DNA of 6,567 nt. It comes from an uncultured Eubacteriales bacterium (GTDB taxonomy: Bacteria > Bacillota_A > Clostridia > Christensenellales > Aristaeellaceae). The position numbers and the translations under genes were made by a program. Below are positions 1-5,427 of this stretch, one piece after another (position 1 is the first letter of the stretch; every line of letters begins with the position of its first letter). The notes under the pieces are model-generated. The model did not search any database. It saw only the letters and a program-made list of their open reading frames with translations, and was not told the DNA's origin. The stretch spans positions 1 to 6,567 of the forward strand of contig CADBLV010000360.1 in the NCBI GenBank assembly GCA_902795555.1, written 5' to 3'.

Positions 1-66
1 CCACTGCGAAAGCGGGAAGGTGCGCAAGTAGGATGAGGCCAAGCCGGGAGACTTGTTTACACCGTG
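1..66 (+). promoter_or_regulatory. Cobalamin (B12) riboswitch aptamer, 3' part only
   Basis: This is the 3' portion of a cobalamin riboswitch; the 5' half of the aptamer lies before the window. Three blocks in the expected order support it: CCACTG at 1-6 (the conserved GCCACTG block with its first base cut off), GGGAAGG at 14-20, and the B12-box core AAGCCGGGAGAC at 41-52. Between the first two is a small GCGAAAGC stem-loop. RNAs of this family bind adenosylcobalamin or a related corrinoid and usually repress uptake or synthesis genes when the ligand is plentiful. The downstream genes are a BtuFCD-type transporter, which fits. The 3' boundary near 66 is approximate because the closing P1 helix cannot be checked without its 5' strand. 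Confidence 0.88.
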
Positions 67-219
67 AATCAATCGATCCCCTGGGGGCGGTCGTGTCCAA
101 ATCTTCGATTTGGGAAACACGACCCCTGCTACAGCTGTCAAAGGCGCGAAGCGGCTTTGGTCACAGCGATAGCAGTTGGGATATGCTATGGCGCTCGCGA
201 CGATGTCGCGGGCTCGGTT
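67..219 (+). other. Riboswitch expression platform with four tandem hairpins
   Basis: This gene-free leader links the aptamer to the terminator and is full of inverted repeats. Hairpin A pairs 89-96 (GGTCGTGT) with 117-124 (ACACGACC) and, inside it, 97-103 (CCAAATC) with 107-113 (GATTTGG). Hairpin B pairs 134-143 (GCTGTCAAAG) with CTTTG at 155-159 and ACAGC at 163-167, with three bases bulged. Hairpin C pairs 169-174 (ATAGCA) with 184-189 (TGCTAT). Hairpin D pairs 196-201 (CGCGAC) with 205-210 (GTCGCG). Bases 183-188 (ATGCTA) can instead pair with 219-224 (TAGCGT, one wobble), which would break both hairpin C and the following terminator and so could act as an antiterminator. One of the hairpins may also supply the loop (L13) that kisses L5 in this riboswitch family. 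The pairings are seen; the switching role is inferred. Confidence 0.6.
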
Positions 220-247
220 AGCGTTCCTTTGGGGAGGGACGCTTTTT
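220..247 (+). terminator. Intrinsic terminator of the B12 riboswitch
   Basis: AGCGTTCC at 220-227 pairs with GGGACGCT at 236-243 over 8 bp with one wobble. The loop is TTTGGGGA and a run of five T lies at 243-247. It sits between the riboswitch and the first transporter gene, so the likely role is premature termination when the aptamer is ligand-bound. Confidence 0.8.
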
Positions 248-302
248 GATCGAAAGCCCCTCCCGCTGATTCATTTGATCAAAAAATGAGGAGGGACAGA
301 AA
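248..302 (+). promoter_or_regulatory. Leader with strong RBS and an anti-Shine-Dalgarno segment
   Basis: The Shine-Dalgarno sequence GAGGAGGG lies at 288-295, seven bases before the ATG at 303. A perfectly complementary CCCTCC lies at 258-263, and TCATTT at 271-276 can pair with AAATGA at 284-289 directly next to it. Together they can form a hairpin that hides the ribosome binding site. The same CCCTCCC (258-264) is also complementary to GGGAGGG at 232-238 in the loop and 3' arm of the upstream terminator. In addition, TTTTTGATC at 243-251 is complementary to GATCAAAAA at 277-285. These pairings are visible in the sequence; which of them form is not known. Confidence 0.55.
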
Positions 303-1223
303 ATGTCCAAGAAGCTTATTTCCCTGTTCCTGGCGGCGCTGATGCTGATCGGCTGCCTGCCTGCCCTGGCTGATGATGCCGGCATCACCGTGACGGATAT
401 GCACGGCCGGGAAATCACCCTGACCGAGCCCGCTACCCGTGTGGTTGCCCTACAGCCCTCGGACTGCGAAATTCTCTGCGCCATCGGCTGCGAGGCGGCG
501 CTGGTGGGCATCGGCCAGTACTGCGACTATCCCGCTACCATCACCGGCCTGCCCGTGGTTCAGTCCGGCGCAGAAACCAACATTGAAGAGATTCTGGCGC
601 TGAATCCTCAGGTTGTTTTCATGAACGACATGAGCCAGAGCGAGGAGCAGGTGAAGCAGCTGGAGCAGAACGGCGTCAAAGTCGTGGTCAGCAAAGCCGC
701 GGACATCGAGGGCGTTTATTACGCGATCCGCATGATCGGCCATCTGATGGGTAAGGATGAGAACGCCGAAGCCGTGATCGCCGACATGCAGGCCACCTTT
801 GAAGAAATCAAAGCCAAGTCCGTGAACGAAGGCAAAACCGTATACTTTGAGGTATCTCCCCTGCAGTGGGGTCTGTGGACGGCCGGCAGCGGCACCTTCA
901 TGAATGAACTGGCTGAAATCTGCGGTCTGACCAACGCCTTTGCCGATGTGAATGACTGGGCGGCCATCAGCGAAGAACAGGTCATCGCACGCGATCCGGA
1001 TTATATCGTGACCATCACCATGTACTACGGCGAAGGCCCCACCCCCGTGGAGGAGATTATGGGCCGTGAGGGCTGGCAGGACCTGAAGGCGATCCGGGAA
1101 GGACATGTGTTCAACGCTTCCGATTCCAACGCCCTTTCCCGTCCCGGTCCTCGGCTGAAGGATGCCGCGATTGAACTGTTCAACTTCCTCAACAGTGCGG
1201 CGGAAGAAGCTCCGGCCGCATAA
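303..1223 (+). CDS. btuF: Corrinoid ABC transporter substrate-binding lipoprotein, BtuF-like
   Basis: This 306-residue protein belongs to the helical-backbone metal receptor family (periplasmic-binding family 2, BtuF/FepB/FhuD-like). It would capture cobalamin or another corrinoid outside the membrane and deliver it to the permease encoded next. The N-terminus is a signal peptide (residues 1-18) with a lipobox-like LIGC ending at Cys18, so a lipoprotein is likely; a signal peptidase I site at ALA/DD (about 23/24) is the alternative. The two lobes flank a long helix at about 133-172. TNIEEILALNPQVV (92-105) and ISEEQVIARDPDYIV (222-236) resemble the two segments that in E. coli BtuF hold the glutamates docking onto BtuC; Glu95 and Glu225 are the candidates. 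SRPGPRLKDAA near the C-terminus (279-289) is typical of the family. The start is supported by GAGGAGGG seven bases upstream. Heme or siderophore binding is possible on family grounds, but the riboswitch favours B12. Confidence 0.88.
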   Translation: MSKKLISLFLAALMLIGCLPALADDAGITVTDMHGREITLTEPATRVVALQPSDCEILCAIGCEAALVGIGQYCDYPATITGLPVVQSGAETNIEEILALNPQVVFMNDMSQSEEQVKQLEQNGVKVVVSKAADIEGVYYAIRMIGHLMGKDENAEAVIADMQATFEEIKAKSVNEGKTVYFEVSPLQWGLWTAGSGTFMNELAEICGLTNAFADVNDWAAISEEQVIARDPDYIVTITMYYGEGPTPVEEIMGREGWQDLKAIREGHVFNASDSNALSRPGPRLKDAAIELFNFLNSAAEEAPAA

Positions 1224-1235
1224 GCTGTCATCTCA

Positions 1236-1267
1236 GGGGAGCCGAAGGGATTTCGGCTCCCCGTTTG
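1236..1267 (+). other. Strong intercistronic hairpin without a U-tract
   Basis: GGGGAGCCGAA at 1236-1246 pairs perfectly with TTCGGCTCCCC at 1252-1262 around a five-base loop. Only GTTTGC follows, not a real T run, so this is probably a weak attenuator or an mRNA-stabilising element rather than the operon's end. Such a structure between a binding-protein gene and its permease gene commonly leaves the binding-protein mRNA more abundant. That role is inferred. Confidence 0.65.
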
Positions 1268-1316
1268 CAGGGAGCAGACATGAAGTATTTGTGACGCAAT
1301 ACAGAAAGAGGGCCAT

Positions 1317-2360
1317 ATGAAGGATGCCAGAGTCCTGAAAAGAGAACGGTTTACGCCTCTGACCTATGCGCTGCTGGCAGCAGGGTTACTGCTGACGATG
1401 ATTTTGTGCATCTGTGTGGGCAGCGTGTGGATTCCGTTTTCGGATACCGTGACGGCTGTCTGGAACGCGCTGTGGGGGCTGCCGATCCCGGAAAACATCG
1501 CGAAAAACATCATCCTGAACGTACGGCTGCCGCGCGTGCTGTGCGTTGCGCTGTCGGGAGCGGCGCTGTCGATGTGCGGCGCGGCGATGCAGGGCCTTCT
1601 CCGCAATCCGCTGGCGGACGGATCCACCATGGGTGTCTCCTCCGGCGCTGCGCTAGGCGCGGTGATCGCCATGGCCACCGGCTTTACCCTGCCGGGGTCC
1701 GGCTACGGCGGCATCATGGTGACAGCCATGGTATTTGCTTTCGGCTCTCTGACGCTGATTCTGTCGCTGGCCTATGCACTGGACCGTTCCCTGGCTACCA
1801 ACAGCATTATCCTGATCGGCGTCATCTTTACCATGTTTATCTCTTCCATTATTTCACTGGTTATTACCTTTGCCAGCGACCACACCCGCTCCCTTAATTT
1901 CTGGACGCTGGGCTCTTTCTCCGGCGTGAATTATGACCAGGCCAGGCTGCTGCTCTTTGCGCTTGTCGTATGCGGCGGAGTTATTCTGCGCTTTTCTCCG
2001 GAGCTTAACGCTTTTGCCATCGGAGAGGACAACGCCCGGCACATCGGGGTGAACGTCAGGCGGGTGAAGCTGATCATTCTGATTACGGTGTCCGTGCTGA
2101 TCGGCGTATGTGTGTCTGTCTCCGGCACAGTGGGCTTCGTCGGACTGGTGATGCCTCACATTGCCAGGATGCTGGTCGGCCCCAATCACAGGCGACTGCT
2201 TCCGGCCTCCCTGTTTTCAGGGGCCATCTTTCTGCTGCTGGCCGATCTGACAGCCCGCACCCTGCTGAGCCCTGTTGAATTATCCATCGGCGTCGTGACG
2301 TCTCTGGTAGGCGCTGTGGCTTTTGTCATCATCTTCTATCGGACGAGAAAGGGCAGGTGA
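1317..2360 (+). CDS. btuC: Corrinoid ABC transporter permease, BtuC/FecCD family
   Basis: This 347-residue polytopic membrane protein is full length for FecCD-type permeases, which form a homodimeric channel of about ten helices per subunit. Hydrophobic segments run from about residue 15 to 340. Family landmarks are visible. NVRLPRVL (68-75) is followed by GAALSMCGAAMQGLLRNPLA (81-100). GEDNARHIGVNV (236-247) is the cytoplasmic coupling region. GTVGFVGLVMPHIARMLVG (270-288) is followed by HRRLLPAS, and ELSIGVVTSLVGA (321-333) lies near the C-terminus. Arg70 and Arg73 match the position of the E. coli BtuC arginines that dock the binding protein, judged by eye. Two usual residues differ: ADG (100-102) instead of ADP, and ELS instead of ELP. 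AAGAGGG lies four bases before the ATG. The gene follows btuF after 93 bases, which include a hairpin, and its stop is joined to the ATPase start. Confidence 0.9.
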   Translation: MKDARVLKRERFTPLTYALLAAGLLLTMILCICVGSVWIPFSDTVTAVWNALWGLPIPENIAKNIILNVRLPRVLCVALSGAALSMCGAAMQGLLRNPLADGSTMGVSSGAALGAVIAMATGFTLPGSGYGGIMVTAMVFAFGSLTLILSLAYALDRSLATNSIILIGVIFTMFISSIISLVITFASDHTRSLNFWTLGSFSGVNYDQARLLLFALVVCGGVILRFSPELNAFAIGEDNARHIGVNVRRVKLIILITVSVLIGVCVSVSGTVGFVGLVMPHIARMLVGPNHRRLLPASLFSGAIFLLLADLTARTLLSPVELSIGVVTSLVGAVAFVIIFYRTRKGR

Positions 2361-2365
2361 AAACG

Positions 2366-3121
2366 ATGCTGACAGGAAAGCACGTCACGGTTCGCTATGG
2401 AGATTTCGCCGCGGTGGATGATCTGTCCTTCCGGCTGGAGGAGGGGCAGTGGCTGATGCTGGCCGGCCCGAACGGAGCCGGGAAATCCACGCTGATTGAA
2501 GCCATCGCCCGCGGGGTGACCTATTCAGGCACGATCGAATGGAAAGGCGAGAATATTCTCACGATGAAACCGGCATCCTTCGCACAAAGGATCGGCGTGA
2601 TGTCGCAAAAAAATACGATGGGCTACGCCTATACAGTGGAAGAAGTGGTCAGCCTGGGGCGGTATGCCTATAAGGCGGGTTTCCTGTCCGGAAAAGATGA
2701 TGACCGGAAAGCCCGGGTGGATCAGGCGCTGGAGCTGACCGGCCTGACCGAGCTGCGCCGCGCCAGCATGCTGACGCTTTCCGGCGGAGAAACGCAGCGG
2801 GCGTTTCTGGCGCAGGTGCTGGCTCAGAATCCGCAGGTGCTGATCCTGGACGAGCCGGCCAATCATCTGGATCTGAAATATCAGCAGCACATTTTTTCAC
2901 TGATTCAGCAGTGGCTGAAGGAACCGGGACGCGCGGTCATGTCCGTGGTGCATGATCTGAGCCTGGCCCGGCGTTACGGCACCCACGCGGTGCTGATGGA
3001 TCACGGCAAAAGCGTGGCGCAGGGAGAGATCGGCAGCGTATTGACGCCGGATTATCTTCGCCGGGTGTATGATATGGACGTATACGCCTGGATGCGGGAG
3101 ATGCTGTCCCAATGGACGTGA
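2366..3121 (+). CDS. btuD: Corrinoid ABC transporter ATP-binding protein, BtuD/FecE-like
   Basis: This cytoplasmic ATPase would power the permease encoded just upstream. In the 251-residue form, Walker A is GPNGAGKST (34-42) and the Q-loop glutamine is Gln81. The ABC signature is LSGGE (138-142). Walker B is VLILDE (158-163), with the D-loop LD shortly after, and the H-loop is His196 in VVHDL. All catalytic motifs are intact. Two starts are possible. A GTG at 2357 overlaps the btuC stop by four bases, but its AAAGGG is only three bases away. The ATG at 2366 has AGGTGA five bases upstream and gives the usual family N-terminus (MLTGKHVTVRYG), so it is preferred. Either way translation is coupled to btuC. 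No terminator is visible after the stop, so transcription may continue into the DUF3795 gene. Confidence 0.9.
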   Translation: MLTGKHVTVRYGDFAAVDDLSFRLEEGQWLMLAGPNGAGKSTLIEAIARGVTYSGTIEWKGENILTMKPASFAQRIGVMSQKNTMGYAYTVEEVVSLGRYAYKAGFLSGKDDDRKARVDQALELTGLTELRRASMLTLSGGETQRAFLAQVLAQNPQVLILDEPANHLDLKYQQHIFSLIQQWLKEPGRAVMSVVHDLSLARRYGTHAVLMDHGKSVAQGEIGSVLTPDYLRRVYDMDVYAWMREMLSQWT

Positions 3122-3219
3122 CGACCGGGCAAAACGGAAAAACGGAAGACAGCGAAAGAAAAGCAGGCCTGAAACGCAGGAGAGGATCTGTTCGGCGGAA
3201 AGGCAAATCACATGATTAG
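3112..3219 (+). CDS. Possible 35-residue basic small ORF overlapping the btuD end
   Basis: An ATG at 3112 opens a 35-codon frame that overlaps the last ten bases of the ATPase gene and ends in TAG at 3217-3219. The product would be strongly basic in its second half, with KRRRGSVRRKGK near the C-terminus. No good ribosome binding site is placed for it, although coupling to the end of the upstream gene is conceivable. It matches no family I recognise. It could be the remnant of a lost operon gene or simply an open frame in the 121-base spacer. Confidence 0.15.
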   Translation: MDVTTGQNGKTEDSERKAGLKRRRGSVRRKGKSHD

Positions 3220-3242
3220 CTGAATGAAAGGAGCATCTGAAC

Positions 3243-3647
3243 ATGAACAGGATCATTGCCGCATGCGGAAACGATTGCTCCGTGTGCCCCAGATATGTGG
3301 CTCATCCATATGAGAAGACAGAAGAGGAACTGCGTCATACAGCTGAACTGTGGATGAAGATCGGATATCGGGACAGGATCGTTTCAAATGAAGAGATTGC
3401 CTGTTCCGGGTGCAAGCCGGAGAACTGGTGCCGGTATCATGTGATCAGATGCTGCATGGAAAAAGGAATACAGACCTGTGCAGCATGTGATGAATACCCC
3501 TGTGAGAACATGAAGGACTGCTTTTCGGTCACAAAATCCTTTGAACCGAAATGCCGGGAAGTATGCAGTGATCAGGAATATGAAATCCTGAAGAAGGCAT
3601 TTTTTGAAAAAGAACGGAATTTGCGGATATTGATGGAGGAAACATAA
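3243..3647 (+). CDS. DUF3795 family cysteine-rich protein
   Basis: This 134-residue soluble protein matches the DUF3795 pattern: CGNDCSVCPRY at the start (Cys8, Cys12, Cys15), then CSGC (54-57), a further CRY...RCC block (63-71), an EKGI segment and CAACDEYPC (79-87). Two more cysteines lie at 104 and 108. There are 14 cysteines in total, grouped as expected for a zinc- or metal-binding fold. The family's function is not established and none is claimed here. The start is well supported by AAAGGAG nine bases upstream. It follows the B12 operon by 121 bases in the same direction with no terminator between, so readthrough co-expression is possible, but the two need not be related. By eye its base composition is more AT-rich than the transporter genes, which could mean a different history. 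Confidence 0.85.
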   Translation: MNRIIAACGNDCSVCPRYVAHPYEKTEEELRHTAELWMKIGYRDRIVSNEEIACSGCKPENWCRYHVIRCCMEKGIQTCAACDEYPCENMKDCFSVTKSFEPKCREVCSDQEYEILKKAFFEKERNLRILMEET

Positions 3648-3667
3648 ACTTTACAGGTCGGGGAACA

Positions 3668-3696
3668 TTTTCGTCCCGGTGATCGTCAGATATGAT
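3668..3696 (+). promoter_or_regulatory. Candidate promoter for the secreted protein gene
   Basis: TATGAT at 3691-3696 matches the -10 consensus at five of six positions. At a 17-base spacing the -35 position is TTTTCG (3668-3673), which is weak. It lies 39 bases before the ATG at 3736, in the spacer after the DUF3795 gene, which has no convincing terminator. Co-transcription from upstream is the alternative. Confidence 0.35.
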
Positions 3697-3735
3697 GTGA
3701 GGGGAGAGAAACTCACAGGAAAGGAAGGAAAGCTG

Positions 3736-4611
3736 ATGAAAAAACTATTTGTGCTGGTTCTTGCGCTGGTCATGGTCCTGTCCGCCGCCGCTTATGCGGA
3801 AACACCGGATCTTTTTTCGGAAATTCAGGGCATGTTGTTTGAGTTTTCAAGCGGCGCCGGCGCATGGAGCACTGAGCTGGTGATCGCGCAGGACGGATCG
3901 TTTACGGGAAGTTTTCATGACAGCGAGATGGGAGAAACCGGAGACGGCTATCCGGACGGAACGGTTTACGGATGTGCCTTCCACGGCCGCTTCTCCGATC
4001 TGACCGTTGTGGATGAATACACCCGGAGCGCAAAGATCACCTGGGAAGCGGACGAGGGCCAGGTTCCGGAAGCGATTGAGGACGGGATCCGCTATGTCAC
4101 CACCAAACCCTACGGCATTGAGAAAGCGCAGACGGTTCTCTTTTTCGTTCCCGGAACGCCTGTGAAACAGCTGTCGGAAACCTTCATCCTCTGGTCCCAT
4201 CTGCAGGAAATCGATCCCGATGCGACGGAGCTCCCGTTCTATGCCATCTGGAGTGAAGCGGATGAAGCTGTATTCGTCGCCGATCCGATGAATGCAGCGG
4301 TTGAGAACGCTCCCCTGTCCGGCGGCTGGGCCGCGGCGGCGGATCCCACGGTCACGGAAGAGGTAAAGGCCCTGCTGGAAAAAGGCCTGGCGGGACTGAC
4401 GGGCGTAACTTATGAGCCTGTCACCTATCTGGGCAGCCAGGTGGTTGCCGGCCGTAACCACGCTATTCTGTGCAAAGCTTCCGTCGTTAACCTGAATGCG
4501 ATTCCCACCTGGAAGATTGTTTACCTGTATGAAGACCTGCAGGGAAATGTATCCGTTATGAACATCGCGGACTTTGACTTCGGAAGCTTCTGCACGTACG
4601 GCACGAAATAA
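3736..4611 (+). CDS. Secreted protein of unknown function with a cystatin-like C-terminal motif
   Basis: The ATG at 3736 is chosen over an in-frame GTG at 3679 because it follows GGAAGG at good spacing and begins directly with a signal peptide (MKKLFVLVLALVMVLSAAAYA, probable cleavage after AYA at residue 21). The product has 291 residues and no other membrane segment, so it should be exported. Residues about 25-185 look rich in beta strands, with alternating hydrophobic and polar residues, and resemble no family I can name with confidence. The C-terminal part (about 200-291) has a helix with EVKALLEKGL, then YEPVTYLG and QVVAG (235-239), then strands ending in a TWKIVYLYEDLQGNVSVMNI stretch. 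A helix followed by a QxVxG hairpin is the layout of cystatin-fold proteins. Whether it inhibits proteases is unknown. A strong terminator follows. Confidence 0.75.
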   Translation: MKKLFVLVLALVMVLSAAAYAETPDLFSEIQGMLFEFSSGAGAWSTELVIAQDGSFTGSFHDSEMGETGDGYPDGTVYGCAFHGRFSDLTVVDEYTRSAKITWEADEGQVPEAIEDGIRYVTTKPYGIEKAQTVLFFVPGTPVKQLSETFILWSHLQEIDPDATELPFYAIWSEADEAVFVADPMNAAVENAPLSGGWAAAADPTVTEEVKALLEKGLAGLTGVTYEPVTYLGSQVVAGRNHAILCKASVVNLNAIPTWKIVYLYEDLQGNVSVMNIADFDFGSFCTYGTK

Positions 4612-4637
4612 AAAACAGAACCGTCTCATGCCACCTG

Positions 4638-4681
4638 ACCGTGCGAGGATCATCTCTTCATGATCTTTCGCACGGTTTTTT
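4638..4681 (+). terminator. Strong intrinsic terminator inside the convergent gene's 3' end
   Basis: ACCGTGCGA at 4638-4646 pairs with TCGCACGGT at 4668-4676, and GATCAT at 4648-4653 pairs with ATGATC at 4660-4665 around a six-base loop; TTTTTT follows at 4676-4681. It ends the transcript of the secreted-protein gene. The minus-strand gene's stop codon (4650-4652) and last codons lie inside the stem. On the minus strand the hairpin is not directly followed by T residues, so its effect in that direction is uncertain. Confidence 0.85.
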
Positions 4682-5366
4682 CATCTGTCGACGGATAGTG
4701 CTTCCTGATCTGAGTGATGATCATTTCATGGGATTCATCCGGCTTTTCATCCCTGCTGTTTACGTAATCATAACCCCATTTTGTTTCCGGGGTCATAAAC
4801 GAGGGCAAATGCCAGCCATATTCTTCTCCGTGTTTGTTTCTCTTCTGCTGAAATCGGCTGATCAGTAAGAAGGTCTGCATCTGCAGATCAATCAGGATAT
4901 TGTCGAAGCCTTTTTCTACCCCGGCCGTCCTGCGGAGCTGACCGGACATCATTTCCAGACCGACAGCGTCTTCATCAAGCCGGAGCGCATCCAGGATCTG
5001 TCTGGCTCGCCCTTTCATCTTGCCGTCTTCATAAAGGCCTTCATAATCATAACCATCTCTGCGGTCGTTCGCGAAGGCCGGAAACCATGCCTTGGATATA
5101 AAGCCTGCTTTTCTGTCAAAGAACTTGCCATAGGCAATGTTCTCGCTTTTGGCAATGAGCATTCGCCAGATCCATGGGTCCCGCTTCGGATCATCCGTCC
5201 ACCAATCATATGCGGGAACATGCTCTTCCAGAGAAAAGCCGGAAATCCCTGTTGAGAATAAAGGCAGGAACCCCACTTTTCCGATGAAGTCAATGACCTC
5301 ATCCGGAGATTTCAATCGCGCAGGATCATCCCGCCTGCATCCGTTCATATTCCAATCGCTGTCCAT
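4650..5366 (-). CDS. AlkZ-related-type conserved protein, function unproven
   Basis: This 238-residue cytoplasmic protein begins at the ATG at 5366, which has AAGGA seven bases upstream. A longer frame from 5429 is less likely because the TATAAT box of a good promoter overlaps that ATG. The body reads as a family common in Clostridia that I recall being labelled AlkZ-related, after a bacterial DNA glycosylase: SPDEVIDFIGKVGFLPLF, EEHVPAYDWWTDDPKRDPW (48-66), YGKFFDRKAGFISKAWFP (79-96), FANDRRDGYDY (98-108), DLQMQT (160-165) and EEYGWHLPSFMTPETKWGY (181-199). Aromatic-rich blocks around WW and WGY are characteristic. There is no signal peptide or membrane segment. A DNA-repair role would be an inference from the name only; no catalytic residues can be assigned. 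The gene is convergent with the secreted-protein gene and divergent from the TetR operon. Confidence 0.7.
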   Translation of the reverse strand: MDSDWNMNGCRRDDPARLKSPDEVIDFIGKVGFLPLFSTGISGFSLEEHVPAYDWWTDDPKRDPWIWRMLIAKSENIAYGKFFDRKAGFISKAWFPAFANDRRDGYDYEGLYEDGKMKGRARQILDALRLDEDAVGLEMMSGQLRRTAGVEKGFDNILIDLQMQTFLLISRFQQKRNKHGEEYGWHLPSFMTPETKWGYDYVNSRDEKPDESHEMIITQIRKHYPSTDEKTVRKIMKR

Positions 5367-5389
5367 CTCTTCGTCCTTGCTGATTGATT

Positions 5390-5427
5390 CCCGCAAAAAC
5401 GGTGCGGGGCTGCCTGAGGGTACAGCC
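5390..5427 (-). other. Paired small hairpins in the leader of the minus-strand gene
   Basis: In the predicted leader of the AlkZ-related-type gene, GGCTG (5427-5423) can pair with CAGCC (5412-5408). Next to it, CCCGCA (5408-5403) can pair with TGCGGG (5395-5390) around a seven-base loop containing several T. These inverted repeats end about 24 bases before the ATG at 5366. No long U-tract follows, so they are not a canonical terminator. Any regulatory role is inferred. Confidence 0.35.

Noticed and set aside
33..249. Two short frames over the riboswitch leader
   Set aside because: They cover a structured RNA with conserved B12-box sequence; there are no ribosome binding sites and the composition is not protein-like.
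450..1106. Long minus-strand open frame opposite btuF
   Set aside because: It is antisense to a well-supported gene, rich in His/Leu/Gly as expected of a shadow frame, and has no family resemblance.
1279..1293. Four-codon frame (ATG...TGA) before btuC
   Set aside because: Too short and without a supporting ribosome binding site; it is more likely chance than a leader peptide.
1406..1897. Plus-strand frame inside btuC
   Set aside because: Out-of-frame shadow of the permease with Arg/Gly/His-rich composition; it has no separate support.
3659..3678. Possible terminator after the DUF3795 gene
   Set aside because: Only about five pairs (CGGGG with TCCCG), a large loop and no T run.
3679..3735. 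Upstream GTG start for the secreted protein
   Set aside because: It would put a charged 19-residue extension before a clear signal peptide; the ATG at 3736 has the ribosome binding site.
3847..4653. 268-codon minus-strand frame opposite the secreted-protein gene
   Set aside because: The plus strand has a signal peptide, a good ribosome binding site and a terminator; the minus frame has none of these and looks like a composition artefact.
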